Shown here piece after piece: positions 56,310 to 64,000 of a stretch of 64,000 nucleotides of DNA. Origin of the DNA: Bryum argenteum (Eukaryota; Streptophyta; Bryopsida; Bryales; Bryaceae). The position numbers were made by a program, and so were the translations under genes. The stretch is from positions 3,741,501 through 3,805,500 of the forward strand of contig CM073331.1 of NCBI GenBank assembly GCA_037043015.1, given 5' to 3'. The notes beneath the pieces were generated by a model. That model was not told the origin of the DNA. It made no database searches and was given only the letters and a program-made list of their open reading frames with translations. Position 1 is the first letter of the stretch, and each line of letters opens with the position of its first letter.

Positions 56310-56510
56310 CATAATAGGGTGTCACTTTAGGGCACCATTTACAAAAACCTATATTCCCAATTGCAAAAATTCATAACTCATTGTAGAAGTGTCTAAAAAT
56401 GATGATTCCACTTGCTCTATCTTTCTACTAATTTTCTTCATGCATAAAAATTGCTTGCACACTGTAGATTTCCCGTGCTGAAAATTGAACACCTTACTAT
56501 ATCAACCACA
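56310..56510 (+). mobile_element. MITE relic, close to 22196-22430
   Basis: CTTTAGGGCACCATTTACAA, CCTATATTCCCAATTGCAAA and GATTTCCCGTGCTGAAAATT match 22230-22400 with about 75% identity by eye. No intact ends. Confidence 0.55.
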
Positions 56511-56695
56511 GTTATAGGATTCACTTACTCTCTAATATTCTATTAGTTCCACTCAAAAATGATCATAATTGAAACTAAAATCAAGAACAAAGCTGTAAAT
56601 TGCTACTGCATGGCAATGTAGTGTAAACAGTAACAATTATCAATGCATCACTTCAAGAATGTAACCCAAAATCAAACAAGAACAACGGCGATAAA

Positions 56696-63948
<7,253 letters not shown>

Positions 63949-64000
63949 ACTTGCATATCCTCGTTATTTCGCGAAAACAGGGGAGCTAGCGGGGCGAAAA

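Overview
This is a eukaryotic nuclear window, most likely from a land plant and probably one of bryophyte grade (moss or liverwort). The evidence is spliced genes with GT-AG introns; a plant-type glutamate decarboxylase ending in -NGVC; a plant HMA-domain metal-binding protein; plant-like ribosomal proteins; a Ty3/gypsy chromovirus; and a dense load of plant-style MITEs and SINEs. The species assignment is inference. The window has no operons, no CRISPR array, and no rRNA or tRNA gene that I could recognise.

Seven cellular genes can be modelled, and reading phase closes across every intron of the spliced ones. They are: NADPH-cytochrome P450 reductase (4649-6661, minus, intronless); an HMA-domain protein with a long Gly-rich tail (9542-11387, minus, 3 exons); ribosomal protein eL15 (12303-14172, minus, 4 exons, 204 aa); acidic ribosomal protein P1 (20102-21357, plus, 4 exons, 110 aa); eIF2B beta (24700-27611, plus, 9 exons, 406 aa); glutamate decarboxylase (30558-32758, minus, 5 exons, 519 aa); and a 9-exon type I membrane protein with signal peptide, VWA and Cache regions (56696-63948, minus, 644 aa). 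The last resembles the animal calcium-channel alpha2-delta/CACHD1 family and is the most surprising gene here. These genes are unrelated housekeeping and metabolic loci; three of them (eL15, P1, eIF2B beta) serve translation.

Transposable elements fill the rest. The left edge holds the 3' end of a chromovirus with a frameshifted integrase-chromodomain region and a long repeat-rich LTR (1-~3660). A non-autonomous CACTA element (15351-18411) carries a nested 435-bp piggyBac-like MITE, and a twin of that MITE sits just outside it (14891-15325). An almost perfect 1.2-kb inverted repeat of Ty1/copia gag sequence lies at 22525-23735. A very long, frameshifted LINE on the minus strand (33575-~41000 or beyond) encodes an APE endonuclease, reverse transcriptase (YADD), RNase H and a C-terminal Cys/His motif. 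It is preceded by a 2A-like ribosome-skipping motif, which is present a second time in altered form. Next to it lie a 15-bp coding minisatellite, 1.8 kb of pyrimidine-rich DNA and a broken RRM-like/coiled-coil ORF (43109-44705) with possible upstream exons up to 47 kb. At least four further MITE families and a tRNA-like SINE family are scattered through introns and spacers, including introns of the eIF2B beta and VWA-Cache genes.
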